DNA of 64,000 bases from an uncultured Atopobiaceae bacterium (GCA_944322145.1 CALUNW010000004.1:124001-188000), one strand, 5' to 3'. Positions 53,313-61,406 are shown, numbered from the stretch's first letter. A program made the numbers and translations. The notes: generated by a model from the letters alone, not told the origin.

Positions 53313-53400
53313 GCCCCGCCCCATTGTCCCGCGCGCAGTTCTGCAGCCGCGCGTCCTGTGCGCGGCGAAGCTGTTTGAGCACGGGGCAATGGGGCGGGGC
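53313..53400. repeat. Conserved-core hairpin element, copy 4 (inverted orientation)
   Basis: Arms 53313-53331 and 53382-53400 pair at 18 of 19 positions. The 50-nt loop, read on the minus strand, begins TGCTCAAACAGCTTCG and ends GCAGAACTGCGCG, nearly the same as copy 2. Copies 3 and 4 fill the convergent spacer 53157-53415. Confidence 0.9.
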
Positions 53401-53415
53401 CACCCGGCGGAGAGG

Positions 53416-55152
53416 TTACGTCAGCTCGGTCACCGTGACGGTGGGCGCGTCGTCGTCCTTCTCGACGCAGCGGAACGAGATCTCGTCGCCCGCCTGATAG
53501 GTCACGATCTCGACGAGGCCCGGCAGCGCAAAGTCGTAGATGGTCGCATTGCCCTCGAGCGTCACGTAGAAGTGCGAGTTGCCGTCGATCACGGCCTGCG
53601 CCACGCGCGCCACCGTGCCGGCGACCTCGCGCGTCGCGGAGGCGTCCGCGGCCTCGTCCTCGTCGAGCAGGCCGTCGGCGGCGAGCATCCCGAGGTATGC
53701 CTCCTGGCACTCCTCGACCGTCGAGCCGGTCGCCACGCTCTGGTACTGCTCGACGTTGATCATCGCATACATCTTGACCAGGCCCGCGGCGTCCTTGAGC
53801 GCCATGAAGTAGGTGGGCTGGCCCGCCACGTTGAGCAGCAGCGGGTAGGTGGCCTGGTAGCCGAGGTGCTGCACCTGGCCCTCGGCCGAGGCCATCGCGG
53901 AGTCCTCGGTGGCGCCGCCCTGCGCGAGCGCATAGTAGCGCGAGTCGCCGGTGCGCTGGTTCACCAGGATGAAGCCCACGTTGGAGTTGTCCGCCGTCAC
54001 GGAGCTCACGCCCGTGTAGAGGTAGATGTCCTCGCCCTGCGCCAGGTAGTTATAGCCCAGCTCGCCGTTGGTGCCGCTCGTGGTGCGCACGACGCCCTCC
54101 TGGCCGAGCCACGAGTTGAGCCAGCCGCCCTGGTAGGCTCCGCTCCAGTTGTACTGCTCGATGAGCAGGTCAGCGGGATAGGCGCGGTCGACCCACGTGG
54201 GGCACTCCTCCACGGCGAAGTCGGCCGTCTCGCCCGTGCAGGCGTCCACGAGCACCACGCGCGCGATGGTCGTGCCGCCAAACAGGCCGATGGTCTTGCG
54301 CTGCACCGGATAGACCCACCAGGGGTTGCCCTCGTCGTCGAGCTCGAAGGACTTCTGGTCGAACATATAGCCCGGGTACGAGAGCTGCACGTGGCGGTCG
54401 ACGTTGCGCATCAGCGGCTCGGAGTCGGAGTAGAGGATCGGCTGCTCCAGCCGCACGACCTCGGCCTCCTGCGTCACCATGTCCACGAGCACGTAGGCCG
54501 GGATGCCGGCGTCGCGGTTGGAGAACCACTTGAAGAGGTCGGCGTAGGCCAGCGGGCTCACGCGCACGGGACGACCCTGGTAGTTGATCTGGCTGTAGGT
54601 GTCCGCGATCTCGAACTGGCTCACGTACTCCGGAATGGAGCCCATGGCGCGGTTGCCCAAAAGAATCGCCGAGTCGCGGTCGATAACGGGGACGTCGGCG
54701 TAGTCTACCTGCTGGATGTCCGTGGCAAAGTCGCCGTCCGTGGTCTGGAGCACGGTCGCGTAGCGCTCGGCGTTGCCCGGAACGAAGGGCTGCGAGAGCA
54801 ACAGGCCCACGAGAAACGCCGCGATGACGGCGCCCGGGAGCAGCATGAGCTTCTTGAGGATCGGGGCACGCTTGATGCTGCGCGCCGCGGCCACGGCAAG
54901 GATGAGGATGACCACGAGGCAGATGCCGCAGATCCACATCCAGACCCGCGTGCTGCCCAGGTTGAGCGCGGGATGGAACCACCAGTAGCAGACGACGAGC
55001 GCCACCACCAGCACGACGGCCGCGATGACGAGCGCGCGGCGGCTCCACTTGGCGAGGCTGTCCACGAAGGAGGCGCTGGCACCGGAGCTGGCACCCGCCT
55101 CGCGCTTGATCTGGTCGAAAAGGTCCTTCAGGTCGGGGCCTTGTGCGGGCAT
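53416..55152 (-). CDS. Membrane protein with large extracytoplasmic domain
   Basis: A 578-aa protein. The cytoplasmic N-terminus (DLKDLFDQIKREAG) is followed by three hydrophobic helices (about 38-60, 70-90, 103-120), then an extracytoplasmic domain of about 450 residues rich in aromatic and Asp residues (IPEYVSQFEIADTYSQINYQ, NPWWVYPVQRKTIGLFGG). I do not recognise the family. The C-terminal VEKDDDAPTV comes from a CGAGAAGGAC word. It starts 33 bp after the CPBP gene, as the last gene of the ABC exporter operon. Confidence 0.75.
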   Translation of the reverse strand: MPAQGPDLKDLFDQIKREAGASSGASASFVDSLAKWSRRALVIAAVVLVVALVVCYWWFHPALNLGSTRVWMWICGICLVVILILAVAAARSIKRAPILKKLMLLPGAVIAAFLVGLLLSQPFVPGNAERYATVLQTTDGDFATDIQQVDYADVPVIDRDSAILLGNRAMGSIPEYVSQFEIADTYSQINYQGRPVRVSPLAYADLFKWFSNRDAGIPAYVLVDMVTQEAEVVRLEQPILYSDSEPLMRNVDRHVQLSYPGYMFDQKSFELDDEGNPWWVYPVQRKTIGLFGGTTIARVVLVDACTGETADFAVEECPTWVDRAYPADLLIEQYNWSGAYQGGWLNSWLGQEGVVRTTSGTNGELGYNYLAQGEDIYLYTGVSSVTADNSNVGFILVNQRTGDSRYYALAQGGATEDSAMASAEGQVQHLGYQATYPLLLNVAGQPTYFMALKDAAGLVKMYAMINVEQYQSVATGSTVEECQEAYLGMLAADGLLDEDEAADASATREVAGTVARVAQAVIDGNSHFYVTLEGNATIYDFALPGLVEIVTYQAGDEISFRCVEKDDDAPTVTVTELT

Positions 55153-55185
55153 CTCGTTCCTTTCTCGGGCGTGACAGTGGTGAAA

Positions 55186-56079
55186 CTATACCGTGTCGGC
55201 GTCGGCGGGCGGCTCGGCGGTCAGCCGTGCCACGCCCCAGATCAGCGCGGCCGACACGAGGCTGCCGACCACGAGCGTGGGCACGAGCACGCCGCCCAGC
55301 AGCGGGTCCAGGACGTCCATGAGCTCGGACGAGGCGTTGACCGCCATGTGAAGCAGCGCGGCAAAGCGCAGCCGGCCCGTGCGCCGCACGACCCAGCCGA
55401 GCAGCAGGCCGAGGGCAAACGCGTAGGCCCCCTGGACGATGTTGAGATGCATGACGGCAAAGATCAGCGCCTGGGCGACGTTTGCCGCCCAGAAGCGGGC
55501 GGTCGGGACGTCGCCGCGAGCCTCGGGACGCGGCTCCGGGCAGGTCGCGCGCAGGCAGAACTCGAGGGCAACGCCGCGGCAGATGGCCTCCTCGGCGATG
55601 GGCGCGAGCACGGCGATGTCAATAAGCGTCACGAGATCTGTCGGCCCCGAGATGCCCGCAAGCTCCATGAGCTCGAGATAGAACTCCATCACCTCGGGAA
55701 AGAGCGTCAGCACCATCGTGAGCACGATCGAGAGCGTCACCTGCAGCACCAGTCCGAGCACGAGCAGCACACAGGTCAGAAGAACGCGGCGCTCCGGGCG
55801 AGAAGGACGGGCGACCTCGCGGCGCAGGCGCGCGGTCGGCCTGAGGCGGCGCCACCAGAGAACCGCCAGGGCGAGGCTCGCCGCCGTTGCGACGAAGGCC
55901 AGACGGTCGGTGTCCGACGCAGGCAGCGCGAGCTCAATCGCCACGAGGGCAGCCACCTGCGCCGCCAGGTAGGCAAGCGCCGCGCCCACGGCCGCAAGCA
56001 GCCACTTCGCCACACGCCCCGCACCGTAGCGCTGTGGCGCGGCGGGCTCCCTGTCCTCGCCCGGGATGCCGACGTTCAT
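55186..56079 (-). CDS. CPBP-family intramembrane metalloprotease
   Basis: A 297-aa polytopic membrane protein of the CAAX-protease/bacteriocin-processing (Abi) family. Active-site motifs are intact: APIAEEAICRGV (EExxxR), FAVMHLNIVQ (FxxxH) and LLHMAVNAS (HxxxN). It lies between an ABC exporter and a large membrane protein, a setting common for peptide processing or self-immunity. The ATG follows GGGGAGG. Confidence 0.9.
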   Translation of the reverse strand: MNVGIPGEDREPAAPQRYGAGRVAKWLLAAVGAALAYLAAQVAALVAIELALPASDTDRLAFVATAASLALAVLWWRRLRPTARLRREVARPSRPERRVLLTCVLLVLGLVLQVTLSIVLTMVLTLFPEVMEFYLELMELAGISGPTDLVTLIDIAVLAPIAEEAICRGVALEFCLRATCPEPRPEARGDVPTARFWAANVAQALIFAVMHLNIVQGAYAFALGLLLGWVVRRTGRLRFAALLHMAVNASSELMDVLDPLLGGVLVPTLVVGSLVSAALIWGVARLTAEPPADADTV

Positions 56080-56121
56080 GCGAACCTCCCCTGAGACAAC
56101 TAGGCTTGCCTCATTGTCGCA

Positions 56122-57915
56122 TCAGCGCTCGATGCGCGCGAGCGCCGCGGCGGTGGGACCGAAGACCCACCAGGCGAGCAGCGCGCACTCCGCGACGAAG
56201 ATCGCGAGCGCCAGGCCCAGCGCCGCCGGAATCGCCAGCACGTTCCAGAGCGCGCCGGCCAGCAGCGCGAGCGCCGGCAGCGCCATCACGACGACGCCCA
56301 CGAGAAGCCCTGCGAAGACCATGAGCGTGGCCCCGCCGCCCTTGACGAGCTGGGCCTCGTTGTCCCAGGTGAGCCGCGGGAAGCGCGCGCCCAGGCCCAG
56401 CGACAGCAGCCCGAGCGACACCGTCGCGCCCAGGTAGAACGCCACGAGATAGGCGCCTGCCGCCGCAGGCACGCCAAGCAGCACGATGACAGCGACAAAC
56501 AGCACGAGCATCGGCACCGTGGAGAGCGCGAACGGCGAGACGAACTTCGCCGCCAGGTACGCGCTCCAGTTCATGGGCAGGCCGCGCAGGAAGAAGAAGT
56601 CCTCGCCGTCGCGGCTCACGCCCATCGTGAACGAGTAGGACGAGAAGCCGAGGAACAGGCCAAAGAAGAGCACGCACGCCGCGCACCACGCAAGCGAGGG
56701 ATTGTCAAAGGTGAGAAGCGCCGTGAGAGAGCGCGCCATCTCGAGCAGAGCCACCGGGTCCATGCCCGCGTCGGTCGCTTGGGAAACGCCCACCACACCG
56801 CTCACCACCATGATCACGATGAAGTAGAGAGGCATGAGCAGCGAGCTCAGGACAAACTGGTTGAAGAACACCGGCACGCGCACCATCATCTTCCAGTCTC
56901 GGCTGAGGTTGGCCGCAAACGACCCGCGCGTGCGGGTGGCCTGCGTGAGCTCCGCGCCCTCGACGCGCCTGCCGCGCTTGCCGCCGGCGCCCTGGAGCGC
57001 CTGGACGCCCTCGAAGTACCACCGGCGCGCCACGACCGAGAGGATCGCCGCGTAGAGCGCCACGCTCGCGAGCATGCCGAGCAGGCCGCCCAGCGCCGCG
57101 AGCGCGTCGCCCTCGACGACCGGCCTCGCGAGCAGCGACGGCGGGCAGAGCACCCCCACCACGACCGCGGGGACGCCGCCGGAGAGCAGCCCGCCCGCGC
57201 CGGACGCGAGCGAGGCCAAGCCGTCGCCCTGGAAGGCGAACTGGCTGCCCACGCCGATGGCCAGCGCCAGCACGATGATGAGCCCGCCGAAGACGCGCGA
57301 GAAGAGGTCCTTGTCGTGCGCGAGGCGCGAGAAGCGCATGAGGGGCACGCACACGATCACGAGCGCCAGGTTGACGGCAATCGCCGCCAGCACGAAGGCC
57401 GCCGTCACGGCGACCCACGTCCCCGGCGCCGCGCCCACGGAGAGCAGGCAGCCCAGCGCCACCGGCAGCAGGATGAGGTCGCCGAGCAGCGACATCCCGA
57501 GGAAGTGGGCGAGCTTGGCCCACATGATCGTCGTTGCCGAGATGGGCAGCGTCAGGTAGTAGCCGAGGTCGCGCACAAAGTAGAGGATGTTCACGGCCTG
57601 GTAGAGGCCCGTCAGCACCGTGAGGCCCACCAGGGCGACCACGCAGAGGCTGAAGGCCAGGTACGGCGTGACGCCCACCTCGCCGAGCATGTAGCCCATC
57701 ATGAAGAACATGGCCGCTACCAGCAGAAACAGGAAGCCCATCGCCACCTTGCGCGCGCCCGAGCCAAGGGAGGAGAGAAGGCCGCGGCGCTTGATGGCGC
57801 CGTCGTCCCCGAGGCCCATGCCGGTATCGTCGAGGTGCTGCTCGCCCTTGATCACAACGCGCAGCATCACCTTGAACTGCTTCCAGGAGAAGTCCTGGGC
57901 CGCCGCGCGCGCCAT
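56122..57915 (-). CDS. ABC-2 type transporter permease
   Basis: A 597-aa membrane protein with roughly twelve to fourteen hydrophobic helices in two blocks separated by a basic loop (QGAGGKRGRRVEGAE), as in PqqD/bacteriocin-type or YhaP-like ABC-2 permeases. The start ATG (57915) overlaps the stop of the ATPase gene by one base (TGATG); a GTG one codon earlier is also possible. It would form an exporter with that ATPase. The cargo is unknown. Confidence 0.87.
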   Translation of the reverse strand: MARAAAQDFSWKQFKVMLRVVIKGEQHLDDTGMGLGDDGAIKRRGLLSSLGSGARKVAMGFLFLLVAAMFFMMGYMLGEVGVTPYLAFSLCVVALVGLTVLTGLYQAVNILYFVRDLGYYLTLPISATTIMWAKLAHFLGMSLLGDLILLPVALGCLLSVGAAPGTWVAVTAAFVLAAIAVNLALVIVCVPLMRFSRLAHDKDLFSRVFGGLIIVLALAIGVGSQFAFQGDGLASLASGAGGLLSGGVPAVVVGVLCPPSLLARPVVEGDALAALGGLLGMLASVALYAAILSVVARRWYFEGVQALQGAGGKRGRRVEGAELTQATRTRGSFAANLSRDWKMMVRVPVFFNQFVLSSLLMPLYFIVIMVVSGVVGVSQATDAGMDPVALLEMARSLTALLTFDNPSLAWCAACVLFFGLFLGFSSYSFTMGVSRDGEDFFFLRGLPMNWSAYLAAKFVSPFALSTVPMLVLFVAVIVLLGVPAAAGAYLVAFYLGATVSLGLLSLGLGARFPRLTWDNEAQLVKGGGATLMVFAGLLVGVVVMALPALALLAGALWNVLAIPAALGLALAIFVAECALLAWWVFGPTAAALARIER

Positions 57916-58712
57916 CACTGCTCCTCCGGGGCAACGGGCTCGTCGTCCTTCTCGCCCGCCGGATCTGCGGCCTGCGCAAACGGCGAGTTCTCTGAGGTGA
58001 GCTCGAGGAACATCTCCTCGAGCGAGCCGTTGCTCTTGAAGTGCTCGCGCATCTCGTCGACGGTGCCCACGAAGAGCAGCTCGCCGTGAGCGATCACGCC
58101 CACGCGATCCACGACCTTCTCGGCCACGTCGAGCACGTGAGTGGAGAAGAGCACGGTCTTGCCCGCGTCAGCGTGACGCCGCATGGACTGCTTGAGCAGC
58201 CACGACGCCTTGGGGTCGAGGCCGGTCATCGGCTCGTCGAGGATCCAGACGGCCGGGTCGGGCAGCAGGGCGCCCATGATCATCATCTTCTGGCGCATGC
58301 CGTGGGAGTAGGACTGGATCTGGTTGTCGAGCTCGCCCTCCATGCCGTACTCGCGCGCGAGCTCCTCGATGCGCGGGCCGCGCACGGCGTCCGGCACCTC
58401 GTAGACGTCGGCGATGAAGCGCAGGAACTCGTGGCCCTTGAGGCGCAGCAGGTGGTCGGGCGAGTCGCTCACGTAGCAGAGGTTGCGCTTGGCGGCGAGC
58501 GGGTCCGTCGCCACGTTGACGCCGTCGAGCTCGATGGTGCCCGAGCTGGGCGCGAGCACGCCCGCGAGCATGTTGAGCAGCGTGGACTTGCCGGCGCCGT
58601 TGGGGCCGAGCAGGCCAAAGATCTCGCCGGAGCGAATCTCGAGGGAAAGGTCGCGCACCGCCTTGGTGGCGCCACCGTCGTAGGACTTGGACACGTGGTC
58701 GATCTTGATCAT
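57915..58712 (-). CDS. ABC transporter ATP-binding protein
   Basis: A 265-aa ABC ATPase. Walker A GPNGAGKST, signature YSHGMRQKM, Walker B VWILDEP, switch His in STHVLD. The start at 58712 (MIKIDHVSKSYDG) follows GGGAG. The C-terminal 18 residues (AGEKDDEPVAPEEQ) lie beyond the conserved fold and are encoded around a CGAGAAGGAC word. First gene of a four-gene operon (ATPase, permease, CPBP protease, membrane protein). Confidence 0.93.
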   Translation of the reverse strand: MIKIDHVSKSYDGGATKAVRDLSLEIRSGEIFGLLGPNGAGKSTLLNMLAGVLAPSSGTIELDGVNVATDPLAAKRNLCYVSDSPDHLLRLKGHEFLRFIADVYEVPDAVRGPRIEELAREYGMEGELDNQIQSYSHGMRQKMMIMGALLPDPAVWILDEPMTGLDPKASWLLKQSMRRHADAGKTVLFSTHVLDVAEKVVDRVGVIAHGELLFVGTVDEMREHFKSNGSLEEMFLELTSENSPFAQAADPAGEKDDEPVAPEEQ

Positions 58713-58751
58713 GGGTCTCCCGTCTTTGGGGGCCAAACGGTCACGCGCGCT

Positions 58752-58783
58752 ATTCTACCCTGCGAGAACCCCCCCCCCGGCAA
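58752..58783 (-). promoter_or_regulatory. Candidate promoter with a G10 tract in its spacer (ABC operon)
   Basis: On the minus strand, TTGCCG (58783-58778) and TAGAAT (58757-58752) are separated by 20 nt that include nine bases of a ten-G run (58769-58778 on the plus strand are C). Loss of three Gs would give the optimal 17-nt spacing. This arrangement suggests slippage-controlled expression. Confidence 0.45.
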
Positions 58784-58821
58784 GTTTGGGGTGACGGTTT
58801 GGTAAGCGGCACGTCGTCGGG

Positions 58822-58946
58822 ATAACGGGCTGGTTCCGGACGTTTCAAGTCCCAGAAATTACCACAGCCAGCCCGTTATTCTGGGCCGACAAAAACGGGC
58901 GGGTTCCGGACGTTCTGAAGGGGCCAAAGCGTCCAAAACCCGCCCG
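58822..58946. repeat. Tandem pair of related hairpins (GGTTCCGGACGTT)
   Basis: First hairpin: ATAACGGGCTGG (58822-58833) and its inverse (58868-58879). Second: CGGGCGGGTT (58896-58905) and its inverse (58937-58946), with an inner GGACG/CGTCC stem. Both loops begin TTCCGGACGTT and then diverge. They lie between the ABC operon start and the ldh stop. Confidence 0.85.
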
Positions 58947-58977
58947 CTACGCGCAGGAGCGGCTGTTGCTGCGAGGT

Positions 58978-59946
58978 CTACTCCTCGACGGGCATGACCT
59001 TCTCGCAGTAGTCGCGGATGATCGAGCAGGACTTGCGCATCGCGCGACGCTCGTCGTAGGAGAGGTCGATCTCGAGCACGGAGTCCACGCCGGTGCTGCC
59101 GATGACGCACGGGACGCCGGCGGAGATGCCGGACTCGCCGTACTCGCCGTCGAGGTGGGCGGACAGCGGCACCACGCGCTTCTCGTTGTGCAGGATGGAG
59201 GTCACGAGCGCGGCCACCACCGACGCGATGCCAAACTCGGTGCAGCCCTTGCCGGAGATGATCGCGGCGCCGGACTCGCGCACGCGGCGCATGACGTCGT
59301 CGAAGTCGATGGTGTCCACCACGTCGTCACGCAGGGAGAGGTACTCGCGAAGCCCGATGCCCTCGACGGAGATGCGCGAGGTGGGGATGAACATCGAGTC
59401 GCCGTGCTCGCCCATGCAGAAGGCCTGGATCTGGCGGCTGGAGACGTCGATGATCTCGGAGAGGACGCGGCGCAGGCGCGCGGAGTCGAGCGAGGTGCCC
59501 GTGCCAAAGACCTGGTTGCGCGGCAGGCCGAGCTTGCGGTAGAGGTACTCCACGACGATGTCGGCCGGGTTGGAGACGCTGATGAGGATGCCGTGGAAGC
59601 CGGACTCCTTGAGCGGGCCCACGATGCCGTCGAGCACCTTGATGGTGCCGTCGAGCATCTGGAGGCGCGTCTCGCCCGGGCGGCGGCTGCGGCCGGCGGT
59701 GAGGATCACGAAGTGGGCGTCGGCGCAGTCGGCGTAGTCGCCCACGCGGATGGTGAAGGAGTCGCCGAGGCCCGAGGCCAGGTCGTCGAGGTCGATGGCC
59801 TGGGCGCGAGCGGCGTCGGCGTTGACGTCCACGAAGACGATCTCGTTCACGAGGTGCTGGAACATGAGGCAGAGCGCCACGTGGCTGCCCACGCGACCTG
59901 CGCCGATGATGACCGCCTTGCGGGTCCTGATGCCGTCCGTGTTCAT
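58978..59946 (-). CDS. ldh: L-lactate dehydrogenase
   Basis: A 322-aa NAD-dependent enzyme reducing pyruvate to lactate. Rossmann start AVIIGAGRVGSHVA, substrate loop GRSRRPGETRLQM (GETR is LDH-like rather than the malate-type GMTR), FGTGTSLDSARLR with Arg157, and GEHGDS with catalytic His181. The ATG follows AGGAG. Some of the substrate loop is unusual (GRSRRP), so a related 2-hydroxyacid is possible. A terminator-like hairpin lies in its upstream leader. Confidence 0.87.
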   Translation of the reverse strand: MNTDGIRTRKAVIIGAGRVGSHVALCLMFQHLVNEIVFVDVNADAARAQAIDLDDLASGLGDSFTIRVGDYADCADAHFVILTAGRSRRPGETRLQMLDGTIKVLDGIVGPLKESGFHGILISVSNPADIVVEYLYRKLGLPRNQVFGTGTSLDSARLRRVLSEIIDVSSRQIQAFCMGEHGDSMFIPTSRISVEGIGLREYLSLRDDVVDTIDFDDVMRRVRESGAAIISGKGCTEFGIASVVAALVTSILHNEKRVVPLSAHLDGEYGESGISAGVPCVIGSTGVDSVLEIDLSYDERRAMRKSCSIIRDYCEKVMPVEE

Positions 59947-59995
59947 GGATGCTCCTATCGTCCTGGCGCGCCGCGCCGCTCGTCGCTCGTCAAAA

Positions 59996-60020
59996 AAGGG
60001 GCGCCTCGGGGGCGCCCCTT
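59996..60020 (-). terminator. Intrinsic terminator or leader hairpin upstream of ldh
   Basis: On the minus strand GGGGCGCC, CCCGA, GGCGCCCC is followed by TTTTTT. It lies 50 bp upstream of the ldh start and 110 bp after the ArsR-gene stop. It may end the regulator operon or attenuate ldh. Confidence 0.8.
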
Positions 60021-60054
60021 AATTCTAACTGGTTGTGGACGTTCTATGACGAGA

Positions 60055-60076
60055 ATGTTTCAGGAAATTGTCAGGC
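60055..60076 (-). promoter_or_regulatory. Candidate ldh operator shared with the hydrogenase operon
   Basis: On the minus strand GCCTGACAATTTCCTGAAAC contains the dyad TTTC-CT-GAAA, matching 18 of 22 positions with the block upstream of the hydrogenase genes (32625-32646). It lies about 110 bp upstream of ldh. Confidence 0.45.
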
Positions 60077-60131
60077 GACAAATGCGTTGCAAAGCGCGCC
60101 CCGGAAGTAGGGGCAGTGCCCACGTGCGGCG

Positions 60132-60707
60132 TCAGGACGCCAGCTCGCCCGGACCAGGCGCTGGACGCCAGTAGCCCCGGGCGTCGCGCGCCAGCAGCCC
60201 CTCTCCCACGAGATCTCGCCGGAGGGTGCACACGTCATCGTAAATGGGCGAGAGCACGTCGTTGACCTCGCGCTCCGAATAGACGCGCCCTGGCTCGAAG
60301 CGCTCGGCAGCGACCTCGAGCACGATGCGCTTCTTCTTGCGCTGGCGCGGGATGGCCGTGAGGCACCCATACTCGAAGAACGAGTCGATCACGCGCTGTC
60401 GGTAGGCCTCCTCGCGGCGCTCCTGTTCGCCCTCGTCACCCGCAGATGCGCTCACGAGCACGAGCAGGTTGTGATCGAGCTTCGCCCGGTTGAGCGCATA
60501 CATCACGTAGTACTGGGTGCGGTACGAGCTCACGATCCTCGCCTCCGCGAGCTTCCTCAGGTGAAACGAAACTGTGGACGGCGCCAGCGCAAGACGCTCG
60601 GAGAGCAGCTCGACATAGAGGTCCTCGGCCGCGAGCGCGCGGACGATGCGCAGGCGAGAGCGATCCGCCAGGCACTTGAGCAGCGCGACGAGCTCGTCCT
60701 CTCCCAT
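60132..60707 (-). CDS. ArsR-type winged-helix regulator with DUF2087 domain
   Basis: A 191-aa DNA-binding protein. The N-terminal ArsR-type winged helix (LLKCLADRSRLRIVRALAAE, LALAPSTVSFHLRKLAEARI) is followed by a DUF2087-like C-terminal domain (RQRKKKRIVLEVAAERFEPG, YSEREVNDVLSPIYDDVCTL, RDLVGEGLL). Metal-binding cysteines of classical ArsR are not evident, so the signal is not clearly a metal. The start overlaps the stop of the upstream small gene by one base. Confidence 0.87.
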   Translation of the reverse strand: MGEDELVALLKCLADRSRLRIVRALAAEDLYVELLSERLALAPSTVSFHLRKLAEARIVSSYRTQYYVMYALNRAKLDHNLLVLVSASAGDEGEQERREEAYRQRVIDSFFEYGCLTAIPRQRKKKRIVLEVAAERFEPGRVYSEREVNDVLSPIYDDVCTLRRDLVGEGLLARDARGYWRPAPGPGELAS

Positions 60708-61054
60708 CAGACGGCCCGCAGGTCGTCCGTCGCGCGGAGCACCTCGGAGAGGGCCTCGAGCTTGACCTGCTCCACGTGGGCACTCCCCTCGTCACCGTGC
60801 TCGAGCGCGCGCTCCCGCGCAGCGCGCCACTCGCCGTGCAGCCGACCCATCCGCCCGGTGAAAAACGAACGGGCGGCGCCATCATCGTCCTGGCGCGCCG
60901 CCACGCCGAGCACGGTGCGCGCGATGTCAAAGACGTTTCCGCGAATGCGCTCAAGCGTCGCCTCGTCGTCGCGACCGTCCTCGCGCAGCGCCCGCTCGCA
61001 ACCCGCACTGCGCCCCACGCGGTCGTCGAGCCACTCCCTCAGGGACTCGCCCAT
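60707..61054 (-). CDS. Small helical protein co-transcribed with the ArsR-type regulator
   Basis: A 115-aa, mostly helical, charged protein (SLREWLDDRVGRSAGCERAL, RMGRLHGEWRAARERAL). I do not recognise it. The ATG at 61054 follows AGGAAAAG, and its TGA overlaps the regulator start (TGATG), so both are produced together; it may be a co-regulator or target. AT-rich DNA upstream (61090-61160) contains TATAAT and TAGAAT on the minus strand, likely the promoter. Confidence 0.7.
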   Translation of the reverse strand: MGESLREWLDDRVGRSAGCERALREDGRDDEATLERIRGNVFDIARTVLGVAARQDDDGAARSFFTGRMGRLHGEWRAARERALEHGDEGSAHVEQVKLEALSEVLRATDDLRAV

Positions 61055-61178
61055 CTCTTTTCCTTTCTCACGCTGTCCTGCTGAATCTGATTTTATGGAC
61101 ATCGAATTATATATCAAGAGTGATTCTATAGTTATCGAAATGAACTCAGCAAGAAGGCTGATTGAGGGAGAAATTGGA

Positions 61179-61298
61179 TTTGTAGGCAGTTTTTGGAAGA
61201 GGGCCCGAGTATCGTCATTTTGTTCGACGTCTCTACCAGCACTTTCACAGCTGGATCCCTGCCCGCTACTGAAGGGGTCGCCGAAAAACTGCACACAA
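61179..61298. repeat. Degenerate inverted repeat (TTGTGTGCAG family)
   Basis: TTTGTAGGCAGTTTTTGG (61179-61196) pairs imperfectly with 61281-61298, whose minus-strand reading TTGTGTGCAGTTTTTCGG resembles the arm at 1373. The remainder of spacer 61055-61406 shows no gene. Confidence 0.6.
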
Positions 61299-61350
61299 CA
61301 TGCCAGGGCATCCCAAGGAGCCACTCTGTTGCGGCAAAACCCAATGAAAA

Positions 61351-61376
61351 GGCGGCGGACCCGAAGGCCCGCCGCC
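61351..61376 (-). terminator. Rho-independent terminator of ettA
   Basis: Minus-strand GGCGGCGGGCC, UUCG tetraloop, GGTCCGCCGCC followed by TTTTCATT. One G-U pair in the RNA stem. Located 31 bp after the ettA stop. Confidence 0.88.
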
Positions 61377-61406
61377 GAATCGAGTGCTACGCCACGGAAG
61401 CGCCGC

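Noticed and set aside
53203..56094. Plus-strand open frame of over 960 codons opposite the membrane protein and CPBP genes
   Set aside because: The minus strand has recognisable CPBP motifs, transmembrane helices and ribosome sites; the plus frame is low-complexity and His/Arg-rich.
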